From: Anaerolineae bacterium
GTDB lineage: Bacteria > Chloroflexota > Anaerolineae > Promineifilales > Promineifilaceae
DNA: 64,000 bases
Assembly (NCBI GenBank): GCA_023382655.1
Contig: JAHDWK010000016.1
Coordinates: forward strand, 62,001 to 126,000
Direction: 5' to 3'
Positions 12,901-21,312 of the stretch are shown here, in pieces. Numbering within the stretch: position 1 is the first letter of the stretch; every line of letters starts with the position of its first letter. The translations under genes were made by a program, and so were the position numbers. The notes beneath the pieces were generated by a model. The model made no database searches and had not been told where the DNA came from. It saw nothing but the letters and a program-made list of their open reading frames with translations.

Positions 12901-13414
12901 ACTACCCATGCGTTTCCCCTATGCCATGTTCGCATCCATGGGTTCTCTACTGCAATCAGAAGCACCCACCCTGATTGCCGATGTAGCCTCTGACAAACGA
13001 CTGGCAGAGGAAGCACGTGCTTTTTTCCAAAATTTCTTCCAGGCAGAAAGCCTCCTGTTTGTCCCGCTGTTGAGCGGCTCACAATGGGTCGGTTTTGTCA
13101 ATGCGGTCTATGACCACAAAACGCAGTTTCCAGAGGCAGAAATACGCCGCCTGACGACGCTGACCCAGCAAGCGACGGTGACCATTCAAAGTATGCGCCT
13201 CTTTGCCCAGGCGCAGGCGCGGGCCGAACGGGAACGCCAGGTGCGTACCATCACCGACAAAATCCGGCGTGGTAATGATCGGGAGGCGATCTTGCGGATT
13301 GCCCGTGAAGAACTGAGTGAGATGTTGGGCGCTTCAAAATCCGTAGCGCGTTTGGGAGTGGCCGATAAATTATTGGTAAACCCGGCCGAATCACCAGCCA
13401 GTGAGGGCGAATAG
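6968..13414 (+). CDS. Giant multi-PAS/GAF sensor protein without output domain
   Basis: This 2,148-residue soluble protein has five tandem PAS domains (nt 7040-8940), a GAF (8980-9490), a PAS (9510-9880), a GAF-like unit (9900-10370), a PAS (10390-10740), and then GAF or GAF-like units to about 13210. The usual PAS exit DITERRQA-type helices are visible. No kinase, cyclase or DNA-binding domain follows the sensors, and the C-terminal tail (ERERQVRTITDKI) matches that of the upstream gene. I chose ATG 6968 because AGGAG lies seven bases upstream; an in-frame start at 6923 would overlap the previous gene. PAS 3 to 5 are very alike, a sign of recent tandem duplication. The inferred role is multi-input sensing in the same pathway as the histidine kinase at 15255. 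Confidence 0.9.
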   Translation: MATLVKPKDSKPMMDQQPDGRALLEQHVAVFRPLLELSPDPSVIYDLVGQVVYVNPAFTAVFGWENEELVGNRLNFVPEELKEQTAGALTALFTNGRATNFVTKRLTKDGRLLDVQSSAILLNNEEEPTFGSLIMIRDITAQKEAERTLRASETRYREMVDSTPDAYYEVDLNGAITYYSSGLAEVLGYPEEELLGLSNRDYADAENAREIYEAFNQVYLTGQPAKAIRMHTIRKDGAPQILETSIALRHDAAGNVIGFRGIARDVTSLIIAREEARAASAQSEARYKEILETVKDGFYEVDLAGSFNFMNEQALAIFGYPREKFLGMNYREYTSPETAELVYRTFNRVFRTGEPIEGFTYPIITADGEERFVEVSTSLVRDGDGQPVGFRGVVRNVTDRIQAEEDLRQSEERYRTILESIEDGYYETNLNGDFIFVNEQWAAIHGCSVAEMVGRSYKDYILPDNVDIIFAQFNQVYQSGEPRKSLVSRIVTKDGRPRHLELSVSLIRGVDGSPAGFRGVGRDATDRILAEEQVRESEERYRTILESIEDGYYETDLEGNFNFLNDQLCEVIGYPYEELMGKNYRDYTGPEAAERVLATFNRVFKTGEPVKGFVWEAVGKDGRTRHLETFVLPRFSPDGEVVGFRGVGRDITQRVQAEEALAEALVDQERIASQLATVAKVSTAVSTILDPQEMLQAVVDQVKESFNLYHAHVYLLNEVGDTLELVAGAGEVGHQMVQEGRAIPLATEQSLVARAARSRSGVIVNDVRKDPHFLPHRLLPDTCAEMAVPMVVGGQVLGVLDLQADSINRFSQRYVNIQTTLATQIAVALQNARFFARAQQQTAELQETTALLDQIIEILPVGLFMKEAKDLRFVRWNKSNEDIMGLKSGDVLGKNDHDFFAKEEADFFTSKDREVLDSGDMVDIAEEVITTPHRGQRLLHTRKLPILGTDGVPRYLLAVAEDITERRQAAQMLQDSLTLQQTLHECSLELAQIETLEELYKQTVAFGHQRLNFDRIGLYLFDADKRRFTGTFGTDKEGNLVDERDNAFDISEEDYLAQFKDVRQRVFVRSDTDLYDTKQVVGRGWHLTVPLWQSGRFIGALFADNLSNQRPLQPYEPDLLVTYGSTVANLIERKQTENELRESNARAQAILESVTTPMLISNVADGRILYANELLAELVAVPLADLLVQGTPDFYVRTEDRTAVVGQIRTVGSVTSYELELKRSNGEHFWALLSARLFNYQNAPAILTTLIDITERKQAQEVLRRNEQEVQESLRMQQVLHEVNLELSQAATLDELFRQTVYLGNKRLKLERFALNLYDEARDLFTGTYGIDRNGNLNDEYGPEFVTPIPDTVAYFRDGQQRIRIQEDCDLWDNAVEVVGKGWLVTTPLRQGNKLVGVLFTDNLISQEPLSPYLQDLLIAYSNIIANLIERKRAEESIAAALAGSEQLYEMSARLNAAASLNEILEAVVVPVTKQGLVSATLFVLEVDANGRPEWMEMVGVWAKPGTLFANVEFPLGSRFYLPDLPTSSYWIDNPDELLLIDDVDHDERLDDATRGLYQMSNIKAGANLPLRVGNRWVGMISLAWDTPQVFTEDNTRIYHSLAGQTAVIMNNQLLFEQTRKRAAELATVSEVGAAITTLRDVEALLQRVVDLTKERFDLYHVHIYLLDESEHHLLLTSGAGKVGRQMVAEGRAIPLNQAQSVIARAARLRQGIIVNDVAADANFLPHPLLPDTKSELAVPIIVADEVLGILDIQANRANRFSTEDIQIQTTLAAQIGVALQNARSFARSETTLKELEEVTRRLRREGWESYGQTSGRDSLRYGYDQKEVKAMTLTPVKKGRASKQETPTTSTLTYPLQVQGEPIGQLMLAEPAALHDDAQDIMTAVAERLSAHIENLRLSEQTEQARQQAEQLYRGSAALNTAQTYEDVLTALRQNTIMGSPGMNSSTINFFDRPWRKGETPEWIEVLARWSRLSLDSLPMRFPYAMFASMGSLLQSEAPTLIADVASDKRLAEEARAFFQNFFQAESLLFVPLLSGSQWVGFVNAVYDHKTQFPEAEIRRLTTLTQQATVTIQSMRLFAQAQARAERERQVRTITDKIRRGNDREAILRIAREELSEMLGASKSVARLGVADKLLVNPAESPASEGE

Positions 13415-13488
13415 GTGAAGTAAACAAGGATAATCTGGTTGCTGGTGGCTAATGGTTGGCGCCAGCCACCATTCTTGTAGGAGTTAAG

Positions 13489-13863
13489 ATGGGGCAAGAA
13501 GTGAATTTGATTGCTGCAAATATCGTTAAAATCGAATTTATTGGTGATGTGACCGATGAGGATGCCGTGCAGAATTCAGACCAGATCGATCAATACATGG
13601 CTGATTTGCCGGCCGGCGAGGCGCTTCATTTCCTGGTAGACGCCACGCGCATGGGCAAAATTTCTACTAAAGCACGTCATGTCTTTACGGAGCGGAATAA
13701 AAACCCGCGAGTGGGCAATACGGCGATTTATGGCGTCAACCGGGCGCTGAAAGTATTGGGTGTATTTATTGCTAAGGCGAGCAACCGGGACAATCTCCGG
13801 TTTTTCAATGACGAACCAGAGGGGCTGGCCTGGCTGCAAGAGAAACAAAACCGCGCGTTGTGA
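13489..13863 (+). CDS. STAS/SpoIIAA-like small protein
   Basis: This 124-residue protein shows the alternating strand/helix pattern of the SpoIIAA-like (STAS-fold) family. It opens with a short strand (IVKIEFIGDV), has a central strand (LHFLVDATRMGKIS) and ends with a helix containing EGLAWLQEK. Such proteins often serve as phosphorylation-controlled partners in sensory modules, which would fit between two sensor genes, but no partner or phosphosite is evident. I chose ATG 13489 because GTAGGAG lies just upstream; an in-frame ATG-like start at 13456 has no ribosome site. It follows the giant sensor by 74 bp and precedes another sensor, so co-transcription is likely. Family call moderate, function inferred. 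Confidence 0.7.
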   Translation: MGQEVNLIAANIVKIEFIGDVTDEDAVQNSDQIDQYMADLPAGEALHFLVDATRMGKISTKARHVFTERNKNPRVGNTAIYGVNRALKVLGVFIAKASNRDNLRFFNDEPEGLAWLQEKQNRAL

Positions 13864-13891
13864 TGGTAAAGATGATATTTATTCCCTCAAG

Positions 13892-13949
13892 ACCTGACAG
13901 GTTTTTTAGGCTGACTGATAGGTTACACACTGGTGGAAACCTGTCAGGT
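13892..13949. repeat. ACCTGACAGGT-family stem-loop, copy 1
   Basis: Arms of 13 bp (13892-13904 and 13937-13949) pair perfectly around a 32-base spacer. The same arm sequence occurs at 20698, 30967 and 48998. Upstream bases (GATGGTAA, then CCTCAAGA) are shared with the copy at 20698, so those two copies are related beyond the arms. It lies between two co-oriented sensor genes. Confidence 0.85.
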
Positions 13950-13972
13950 ATGAATAGTGAGAGGAGTCGGCA

Positions 13973-15253
13973 ATGGTACATAAGCTGACGTATGCACAGT
14001 ATAAACGATTGGTGGAAGAGCAGGGCCAGGCTATCCTGGATGTGTTGGCCTATGCCGCGACCGGCAATCTGGATGTGGAGATTGAGATTCCCGAAGGGAT
14101 CGAGGTGATAACTGACCTGGCCATCGGCTTTTCTTATCTCATGGATGACATCAAGGATTTGCTGCGACAGCAGCGCCAATATCAGCAGGAATTGGAACAG
14201 CGTGTAGCCGAACGCACGGCCGAACTGGAACAGGCATTGGCGGAATTGCGCGCGGTGCAGAGCCGGTATATGCGCGAGCAGTGGGAAGACTATACCAGTG
14301 TGGATGTGGAGGAAGCGCCTGATGATACGCTGGACGCTCTCTGGCTGCCGGCACTGGCGGAGGCTGTCCAGGCGCATAAACCGGTGCATATTACCTCTGA
14401 TGGTAACGGTGTGGCGTTGGCTTTGCCCATCACCTATGCTGATGAGTCCATTGGTGTGTTGGCGCTGGGGAAAGATGAAGAGATTCCCTGGGATGATGAG
14501 GAGATTATGGCAGCGCAAGACATTGTGGAGCAGTTAGGTTTGGCGTTGGAAACCCAACGCCTGTTTGACCAATCACAACAACGCGCGGCGGAGCTTTCGG
14601 TTCTCAATGAAATGGTTGGTGAGCTGGCCCAACTGCTGGACGAAGCCCCGATCCTGGAAGCCATTTACCGTTATAGTTCGCGGCTCATGGACACGACAAA
14701 TTTTTATATTGGCACATACCACAAGCACACCGATGAGGTGGCCTTTCCTGTTGCGGTGGAGGAGGGGAAACGGGTGCCCTGGCGGACACGGCCGTTTGGC
14801 AATGGCATGACCGAGTATCTGCTGCGTACCGGCCAACCGCTTTTTGTGGAAGACGGTTTGGAAAAGTGGCTGCGCAGCCAGGGCGTTGAATCCATTGGCA
14901 GCCCTTCTCAATCCTGGGTGGGGGTACCATTGCGTGTTGGTGGTGAAGTAGCCGGGGTCATTGCTTTACAAAGTTTACGACCTCGTTTTTTTACACGAGC
15001 ACAGTTTGACTTATTGAATGCTGTGGCCAACCAGGCCGCCATTGCCATTCAAAATGCCCGCCAGTTCCAACAAGAACAGGCGCGCGCCCAGCGCCAGCAA
15101 ATGCTGCGCGAGATTGCGGCCAAAGTCCGCGGTTCGGCCGATGTGGATACGATTATGCGCACGGCCGTACAGGAAATAGGCCAGGCGTTAGGGCGGCAAA
15201 CTTTTGTTTACCTGGGTGCTGACCAGAGCGAAACAGCCCATGAGGATGCCTGA
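13973..15253 (+). CDS. HAMP-like/coiled-coil GAF sensor protein
   Basis: This 426-residue protein starts with a HAMP-like segment (about residues 25-65) that runs into a coiled coil with the motif RVAERTAELEQALAELRA. A degenerate short GAF-like domain (about 100-195) and a full GAF domain (about 205-365) follow, then the same helical tail as the two giant sensors. No transmembrane helix is visible, so the HAMP-like part is cytosolic. AGAGGAG sits nine bases before ATG 13973. The stop is one base before the start of the histidine kinase, so the two are almost certainly translationally coupled, and this protein may pass signals to that kinase. It has no enzymatic output. Confidence 0.85.
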   Translation: MVHKLTYAQYKRLVEEQGQAILDVLAYAATGNLDVEIEIPEGIEVITDLAIGFSYLMDDIKDLLRQQRQYQQELEQRVAERTAELEQALAELRAVQSRYMREQWEDYTSVDVEEAPDDTLDALWLPALAEAVQAHKPVHITSDGNGVALALPITYADESIGVLALGKDEEIPWDDEEIMAAQDIVEQLGLALETQRLFDQSQQRAAELSVLNEMVGELAQLLDEAPILEAIYRYSSRLMDTTNFYIGTYHKHTDEVAFPVAVEEGKRVPWRTRPFGNGMTEYLLRTGQPLFVEDGLEKWLRSQGVESIGSPSQSWVGVPLRVGGEVAGVIALQSLRPRFFTRAQFDLLNAVANQAAIAIQNARQFQQEQARAQRQQMLREIAAKVRGSADVDTIMRTAVQEIGQALGRQTFVYLGADQSETAHEDA

Positions 15254-15254
15254 T

Positions 15255-18200
15255 ATGAGCAAAACGAAAGACCTCTACCAGATTCTCTTTCAACAATCCA
15301 AAGACGGCGTTTTTGTTATCAACAGCGAAGGCGTCATAACCGATACCAACCAGGCTTTTCGGGAAATGGTGGGTTACGCCGCTGCCCAGCTCAAAAAGCT
15401 CAATGTGACTCAACTGATCGTTGGCGAAGAAGAGCAACTCAAACTGGCTGCCATTTTGCAGCAAGAAGGCGCCATACGCGATTATCTGCTGCCGCTACGC
15501 TGCAAGAATGGGGAGATGCTGGATGTGCTGACGGCCGTTACCGTACAATATGATGGTAACGGGCAGCCACAAAACTACCTGGGTATCGTCCGTGACATAA
15601 CCAACCAAAAACAGGCAGCGGTTGCCCTGGAAGAGCGACAGTTTATCTTAGAGGCACTAAACATTCTCTCCCAAGACATTCTTGCCGAACTCGACCCCCA
15701 CGCCATTCTGGAAACCGTCGTCCGCCGTGTTGTTCACTTCTTTAACGCCACCAGCGCCTACATTGCCAATATTGATGAGGCTGCCGGCGTTCAAGAAGTT
15801 GTTGCCGAGCATTATGCGCCCGAAGCAGCGTCCGCTGAACAGGTTTCGGACCTGGGGGTTCAATACAATCTGGTTGAAGCTGGCATCAAAATTGAGCAAC
15901 TGAAAACGACGCCCTACCAGATATACCATGCCGATGACCCTACCATCCCTGCCTTTGAAGCCAAAGACATGCAAACACATGGTGGCAAAACTATTCTCAA
16001 TATACCCCTGGTGGCCCGTGGCCGTTTGCTGGGCCTTATTGAAATTTGGGAAAGCCGTCACCGTCGTGAATTTACACTAACCGAATTAGAAATGGCGCAG
16101 GCCATTGGTCGCCAGGTGGCGTTGGCCGTAGACAATGCCCGCCTCTATCGCCAGGCAACGACTGAAATTACTGAACGTGAGCAAACGGAGACCACCCTGC
16201 GTCAGCGCCAGGAAGCCGGTCGTGTTTTCCAACAGAGGCTGCAAGCATTACAGCTTGTCACCACAGAGTTAGATCGTTCTGACTCACTAGACAGTCTCTA
16301 TCGCCAGGCAGTCGAATTTGGGCACAACGATTTAGGCTTTGAGCGTATCGGTTTGTTGCTGCTGGACGAGCATACCGGCTACATGCGTGGCACCTATGGC
16401 GTCAGCGCCACCGGGCAAATTGTGGATGAACATGACCTCTTTGTGCCGCCCGATGAGCGACATTTGGAGCTAATACGAGCCAAAGGGCACTCCATCTTAT
16501 ACGAAGACGCGCCGCTTTTTACAGGCGGTCAGGTGACCGGGCGTGGTTGGAATGCCATCGCTGTTTTGTGGGATGGTGCTCAGGGTATTGGCTGGCTGGC
16601 GGCCGACAATGGCCTGACAGGTATGCCTCCCTCCGAATATGTCTTAGACATACTCACCCTCTATGGTGACACCATTGGGCATCTCATCAGCCGCAAACGG
16701 CGCGAAGAAACGGAGCGATTATTCCAACAGAAGCTGCATGTTTTGCAAGAAGTTAATCTGGAACTATCCCGAATTTCGGACATGGCCACTCTGTATCGTC
16801 GGGTGATTGAACTGGGCCGGGAAGTGTTAGGGTTTGACCGTATTGGTCTGCTGCTGTATGACAAAGATGCCCGGATGATGAAGGGCACATTTGGCACCGA
16901 TGATAAAGGCCAACTGCGTGATGAACGTTATTTCCAACAAGAGGTAACGGACCCCGATATATTGGCCGTTATTACCGAGAAGCAGCGGCTGGGGTTTTGG
17001 CAAACCAAACCATTGCTGGATGAAGGCAAGCCGGTGGGTAAGGGGTGGAATGCCATGGCCCCGCTCTGGTATGAAGATCAGATTTTGGGCTGGCTGGCGG
17101 CCGATAATTTGCTCAAACGGGAGCCATTGCATTCATTCCAGCCCGATTTGCTGGCGCTCTATGCGGCCACATTGGCTCATTTGATTGTGCGGCAGCAAAC
17201 GGCCGAAAGTCTGCGTGAACAAGAAACATTGCTGCGTCTGGTGCTGGATACCATTCCCCAGTCGGTGTTTTGGAAAGACCACAACTCCACCTACATGGGC
17301 AGTAACCTGAACTTCGCGGCGGCGGTAGGTGTTCCATCTCCAGAACATCTGGTGGGCAAATCGGATCATGATTTCTGGCCCAAAGAGCAGGCTGATTATT
17401 TTGTGGAGACTGACCGGCGGGTGATGGAAACCCAGGAACCAGCACTTGGCCTCATGGAACAACTTCACCAGCCTGATGGCGCCGTTGTCTGGGCTGAAAC
17501 GAACAAAGCCGCGCTGTATGATGCCAACGGGAATGTGATCGGCGTGTTGGGTACGTCGGAAGATATTACCGAACGGAAGCAGGCGGAAGAGGCTTTGCGC
17601 GAATCGGAGCAGCGGCTTTCGCATCTGGTGCAGCAAAGCCCATTGGCTGTTATTGAGTGGAATCTCAACTTTGAAGTGCGTGAATGGAACCGGGCGGCTG
17701 AAACGATCTTTGGTTACACCCGCGAAACGGCCCTCGGCCAACACGCCCGTTTGATTATTCCGCAGGAGTACCACCAACATGTGGATGCCGTCTGGGAGGG
17801 ATTGGTGAACCAGACGGGTGGTTCCCGGAGTACCAACGGTAATGTGCGCGCTGACGGCCGTCACATAACCTGTGAATGGTACAACACGCCGATTATTGGC
17901 GACAATGGCGAAGTGATCGGTGTTGTTTCGTTGGTACAAGACATCACCGAACAAGAAAAATTACAGCAACAGGCACAGGAATCGCTGGCGTTGCTGAATC
18001 AGCAGGTTGCCTTTAGTCAAGTGGTCACCAAAGCCCAAACCGAAGCCGAAATCATCAACGCGATGGCCAATCATGCCAGCCATTACGCGCAGGTATCAGT
18101 CACCATTTCCCTGCTGGAAACGGTAGGTGAGACGCCGATAGATGTGGTGGTGGCGCACAACAACAATGCCACTGATATCTCGCTAACGCCAATAGGTACA

Positions 18201-20669
18201 CGACGTTCACACAAGGATAACCCCCTCTCCAAGTTTTATTCGCTGGATACAGTCTTTATATCTCTGGATGTTACCCAAGACGAACGATTACCCGTCGCCA
18301 TTCAGCAGGGTTTTGCCGCCATGAATATTGCCAGCTTTGCCATTTTGCCCCTGAGCGCCAGTGGGGAATGGTTTGGTAACATGACCCTTGTAAGCCCGCA
18401 GAAAGAGTTTTTTAACGAACATACATTGGCTATCTACCGTAGTGTAGCTGAACAAGGGACTACCGCCTTACGCGCCGCCCGGCTCCAAGCCGCTACCCAA
18501 AGTTCTCTGGCCCGCCGTGAACGCGAAGTGGCGTTGGCTACCCAAATTGCCCAGGAAATTGCCAGCGCGTCTGATTTGAATGAGCTTTACCAGCGCGTGG
18601 TGACCCAAATTCATGAACAGTTTGGCTATTACCATACCCAACTGCTGCGGTATGATCCGGCCCTGCAAACGGTGGCCCTGACAGTGGGTTATGGTGAGGT
18701 GGGCCAGAAAATGTTGGAGATGCACCACTCGATCCCCGTTGGTGTAGGGCTAATTGGCAAAGCGGCTGCTTCCGGCAAATCTATATTGCGCCCCAACCTG
18801 ACCGGTGATCCTGATCATCGGTTGAACACACTTTTGCCAGACACAAAAGGTGAGCTTGCTGTGCCCATTAAACTGGGAGATGAGGTATTAGGAGTGCTGG
18901 ATGTGCAAAGCAACCAGGTTGATGCGCTCAATGCCAATGATCAGCTCATATTGGAAGGTTTGTGCGGGCAGGTGGCGGTGGCTATTGAGAGTACCATTTT
19001 GCGGCAAGAAATGGAATCGCGTTTGCGTGAGTTGCATGTGTTACAACGGCAAATGACCCGTGAGGGATGGCGCGAATATCAATCTGTGCGACCGGACACC
19101 AGTGGCTATCAATATGATCATGCCGGTGTGCAACTATTGACGGGGGATACCGCTGCGCCGGTGAACGGCCGTGCCGCCAACGGCCGTCAGGCAAAGAGCG
19201 ATGGGGTGGGTACGGCCGTGACTGCCGCTAACCTGCCCCTACAAATCCGCAACGAAACCATCGGTTTCCTCGGCATCCAGGCCAGCCCAGACAACCCCCT
19301 GACCCCCGACGAACAGGAATTCCTGGACGCCGTCTCCAAAGAAGTGGCCGAAGCTCTGGAAGCGGCTCGCCTCTTTGAGCAAACCCAGGACGCCTTATCG
19401 GAACAAGAACGTCTCACCGCTGAACTGGAAACGGTTGCCCAGGTTAGCACCGTCGCCTCCACCATTTTAGAAGCCGACGCCTTGTTGCAAGCGGTGGTAG
19501 ACCTGTCCAAAACCAGCTTTAACCTCTACCACGTTCACATTTACCTGCTGAATGAAACCGGGCGTAAACTCGTCCTCAAAGCCGGCGCCGGTAATGTCGG
19601 CCGTCTGATGGCGCTGGAAGGGCGCGAGATTGCCATAGACGCTGATTCCCTGGTGGCCCGCGCCGCCCGCACCCGCCAGGGTGTGCTGGAAAACAATGTG
19701 CGCAAAACCGTAGATTTCTTGCCACATCCACTCCTGCCAAATACCCAGGCAGAAATGGCTATCCCCATGATCCTCGGTGACAAACTGGTGGGTGTGCTTG
19801 ATCTACAAGCCGACAAAATAGACAGCTTCACGGCCGAAGACCTGAAAATCCAGCGTACCCTGGCCTCCCAAATTGCCATCGCCATTGAAAATGCCCGCCA
19901 ATACGCCGAACAGGTGGAAACCTCCAAAAAACTGCGCGAAGTAGACCAGCTCAAATCGGAATTTTTGGCCAGCATGAGCCATGAACTGCGCACACCGCTC
20001 AACTCCATCATCGGTTTTGCCGATGTGTTGCTGGAAGGTTTAGATGGCAACCTGAACGAGCGTATGGAAGAAGACGTGCGCCTCATCCGTGAGAGCGGTA
20101 GCCACCTGCGCGAACTCATCGGTGATATTCTGGACATGTCCAAGATCGAAGCCGGCCGTATGGAACTGCGTTACGAAGATGTGGACATGCGCCAGATGGC
20201 GAACGATATTATGGCCACCGCCCAACCGCTGGCGCAACAGAAAGGGCTGGATATGTACCTTGACCTGGATGACGCCGTGTCCACCGTGCGCATAGACCGC
20301 ACCCGTATTCGCCAGGTGTTGTGGAACATCATGGGGAATGCTATCAAGTTCACCGATAAAGGCAGCGTCTCCCTCTCCATGCGTGACGAGGGCAGCCATT
20401 TACTGGTAGCCATTCGGGATACGGGTATTGGCATTAAAGAGGAGAACATCGCCATTGTGTTTGAGCAGTTCCGGCAAATTGATGGTGGTCTCAACCGGGC
20501 TGCCAGTGGTACCGGCCTGGGTATGCCCATCACCAAGAAACTGGTAGAAATCCATGGTGGCGACATCTGGATTGAGAGCGTGTATGGTCAGGGCACCACT
20601 TTCTTGTTCACCCTGCCTTACATACCGCCCTTAAATAGACCCGGCACCGGGCCAATTGCAGACTTTTAG
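15255..20669 (+). CDS. Multi-PAS/GAF hybrid sensor histidine kinase
   Basis: This 1,804-residue cytoplasmic kinase autophosphorylates on histidine and should pass phosphate to a receiver. It starts with a PAS domain (residues about 10-120), then three GAF units, two PAS domains (about 655-905), three further GAF or GAF-like units plus one short remnant, a HisKA domain with H1576 in SHELRTPLN, and a HATPase domain with N-box NIMGNAIKF, G1 DTGIGI and G2 GTGLGM. The start at 15255 has GAGGA eight bases upstream and lies one base past the previous stop; an in-frame start at 15204 would overlap more. It is the only kinase in the cluster, so the upstream sensors probably act through it. The receiver at 20883 is the likely partner. 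Confidence 0.95.
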   Translation: MSKTKDLYQILFQQSKDGVFVINSEGVITDTNQAFREMVGYAAAQLKKLNVTQLIVGEEEQLKLAAILQQEGAIRDYLLPLRCKNGEMLDVLTAVTVQYDGNGQPQNYLGIVRDITNQKQAAVALEERQFILEALNILSQDILAELDPHAILETVVRRVVHFFNATSAYIANIDEAAGVQEVVAEHYAPEAASAEQVSDLGVQYNLVEAGIKIEQLKTTPYQIYHADDPTIPAFEAKDMQTHGGKTILNIPLVARGRLLGLIEIWESRHRREFTLTELEMAQAIGRQVALAVDNARLYRQATTEITEREQTETTLRQRQEAGRVFQQRLQALQLVTTELDRSDSLDSLYRQAVEFGHNDLGFERIGLLLLDEHTGYMRGTYGVSATGQIVDEHDLFVPPDERHLELIRAKGHSILYEDAPLFTGGQVTGRGWNAIAVLWDGAQGIGWLAADNGLTGMPPSEYVLDILTLYGDTIGHLISRKRREETERLFQQKLHVLQEVNLELSRISDMATLYRRVIELGREVLGFDRIGLLLYDKDARMMKGTFGTDDKGQLRDERYFQQEVTDPDILAVITEKQRLGFWQTKPLLDEGKPVGKGWNAMAPLWYEDQILGWLAADNLLKREPLHSFQPDLLALYAATLAHLIVRQQTAESLREQETLLRLVLDTIPQSVFWKDHNSTYMGSNLNFAAAVGVPSPEHLVGKSDHDFWPKEQADYFVETDRRVMETQEPALGLMEQLHQPDGAVVWAETNKAALYDANGNVIGVLGTSEDITERKQAEEALRESEQRLSHLVQQSPLAVIEWNLNFEVREWNRAAETIFGYTRETALGQHARLIIPQEYHQHVDAVWEGLVNQTGGSRSTNGNVRADGRHITCEWYNTPIIGDNGEVIGVVSLVQDITEQEKLQQQAQESLALLNQQVAFSQVVTKAQTEAEIINAMANHASHYAQVSVTISLLETVGETPIDVVVAHNNNATDISLTPIGTRRSHKDNPLSKFYSLDTVFISLDVTQDERLPVAIQQGFAAMNIASFAILPLSASGEWFGNMTLVSPQKEFFNEHTLAIYRSVAEQGTTALRAARLQAATQSSLARREREVALATQIAQEIASASDLNELYQRVVTQIHEQFGYYHTQLLRYDPALQTVALTVGYGEVGQKMLEMHHSIPVGVGLIGKAAASGKSILRPNLTGDPDHRLNTLLPDTKGELAVPIKLGDEVLGVLDVQSNQVDALNANDQLILEGLCGQVAVAIESTILRQEMESRLRELHVLQRQMTREGWREYQSVRPDTSGYQYDHAGVQLLTGDTAAPVNGRAANGRQAKSDGVGTAVTAANLPLQIRNETIGFLGIQASPDNPLTPDEQEFLDAVSKEVAEALEAARLFEQTQDALSEQERLTAELETVAQVSTVASTILEADALLQAVVDLSKTSFNLYHVHIYLLNETGRKLVLKAGAGNVGRLMALEGREIAIDADSLVARAARTRQGVLENNVRKTVDFLPHPLLPNTQAEMAIPMILGDKLVGVLDLQADKIDSFTAEDLKIQRTLASQIAIAIENARQYAEQVETSKKLREVDQLKSEFLASMSHELRTPLNSIIGFADVLLEGLDGNLNERMEEDVRLIRESGSHLRELIGDILDMSKIEAGRMELRYEDVDMRQMANDIMATAQPLAQQKGLDMYLDLDDAVSTVRIDRTRIRQVLWNIMGNAIKFTDKGSVSLSMRDEGSHLLVAIRDTGIGIKEENIAIVFEQFRQIDGGLNRAASGTGLGMPITKKLVEIHGGDIWIESVYGQGTTFLFTLPYIPPLNRPGTGPIADF

Positions 20670-20697
20670 GATGATGGTAAGCGTTCAGTTCCTCAAG

Positions 20698-20760
20698 AGA
20701 CCTGACAGGTTTTTGACTTGTGAAGTTTCAAATTGAACTGGTAAAAAACCTGTCAGGTCT
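20698..20760. repeat. ACCTGACAGGT-family stem-loop, copy 2
   Basis: Perfect 17-bp arms at 20698-20714 and 20744-20760 flank a 29-base spacer. It sits 29 bp after the histidine kinase stop and could end transcription or stabilise the mRNA 3' end. It shares flanking bases with copy 1, which suggests movement or duplication of a longer unit. Confidence 0.9.
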
Positions 20761-20818
20761 GAACGGTTACGGATGATGCCCATTTTGCACCTGAAATTTA
20801 GTGGCATTGTTGTTACAA

Positions 20819-20847
20819 TTGGCTGATTGGGTGGTAGTTTTGATAGT
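20819..20847 (+). promoter_or_regulatory. Possible promoter of response regulator gene
   Basis: TTGGCT (20819-20824) and GATAGT (20842-20847) are 17 bp apart, 36 bp before the response-regulator start. The -35 hexamer is identical to that of the better candidate at 60925. The -10 matches consensus at only four positions, so this is tentative. Confidence 0.25.
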
Positions 20848-20882
20848 TGAGCACCATGTAGAACTGTAGTTTAAGAGGAATT

Positions 20883-21266
20883 ATGGCTGGTACACGCAAA
20901 AAAGTATTGTGCGTTGAGGACAACTCGGTCAATATGTTATTGGTCTCACGCATTGTGGAAGCAGAAGGGCATGAATTGATTCAGGCGGCGGATGGATATG
21001 CGGCGCGTGATCTACTGAAAGAAACTGTGCCCGATATTATTTTATTAGACATCAACTTGCCCGGTGTGTCTGGATTGGAACTGGCGCGGGAGTTTAAGTC
21101 TGACACCCGGTTAAGCCATGTGCCGCTCATCGCCACGACCGCGCAGGTATTGGTGGGTGACCGGGAACGTTGTCTGGAAGCGGGCTGCGATGACTATTTG
21201 CCCAAACCGTTGGATATTCGCAAACTGCGTGAAGTGCTGCGGTTTCATCTAAGCAACGGTCAATAA
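20883..21266 (+). CDS. Single-domain response regulator (CheY-like receiver)
   Basis: The 127 residues make up one receiver domain. The acidic pocket is E12/D13, the phosphoacceptor is D56 in LLDINLPG, and the switch residues are T86 and K108 (in YLPKPLD). No output domain follows, so it acts by protein contact or as a phosphorelay step, probably with the kinase 213 bp upstream. AAGAGGAATT precedes ATG 20883. A strong terminator follows directly, so it closes the signalling cluster. Confidence 0.95.
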   Translation: MAGTRKKVLCVEDNSVNMLLVSRIVEAEGHELIQAADGYAARDLLKETVPDIILLDINLPGVSGLELAREFKSDTRLSHVPLIATTAQVLVGDRERCLEAGCDDYLPKPLDIRKLREVLRFHLSNGQ

Positions 21267-21274
21267 CACCGCTG

Positions 21275-21309
21275 AAAAGCCCGGCTTTTAGCAAAAGCCG
21301 GGCTTTTTT
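21275..21309. terminator. Rho-independent terminator, probably bidirectional
   Basis: AAAAGCCCGGCTTTT (21275-21289) pairs with AAAAGCCGGGCTTTT (21293-21307) across a three-base loop and runs into T residues on both strands. It lies between the convergent response regulator and methyltransferase genes. Confidence 0.9.
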
Positions 21310-21312
21310 GTT

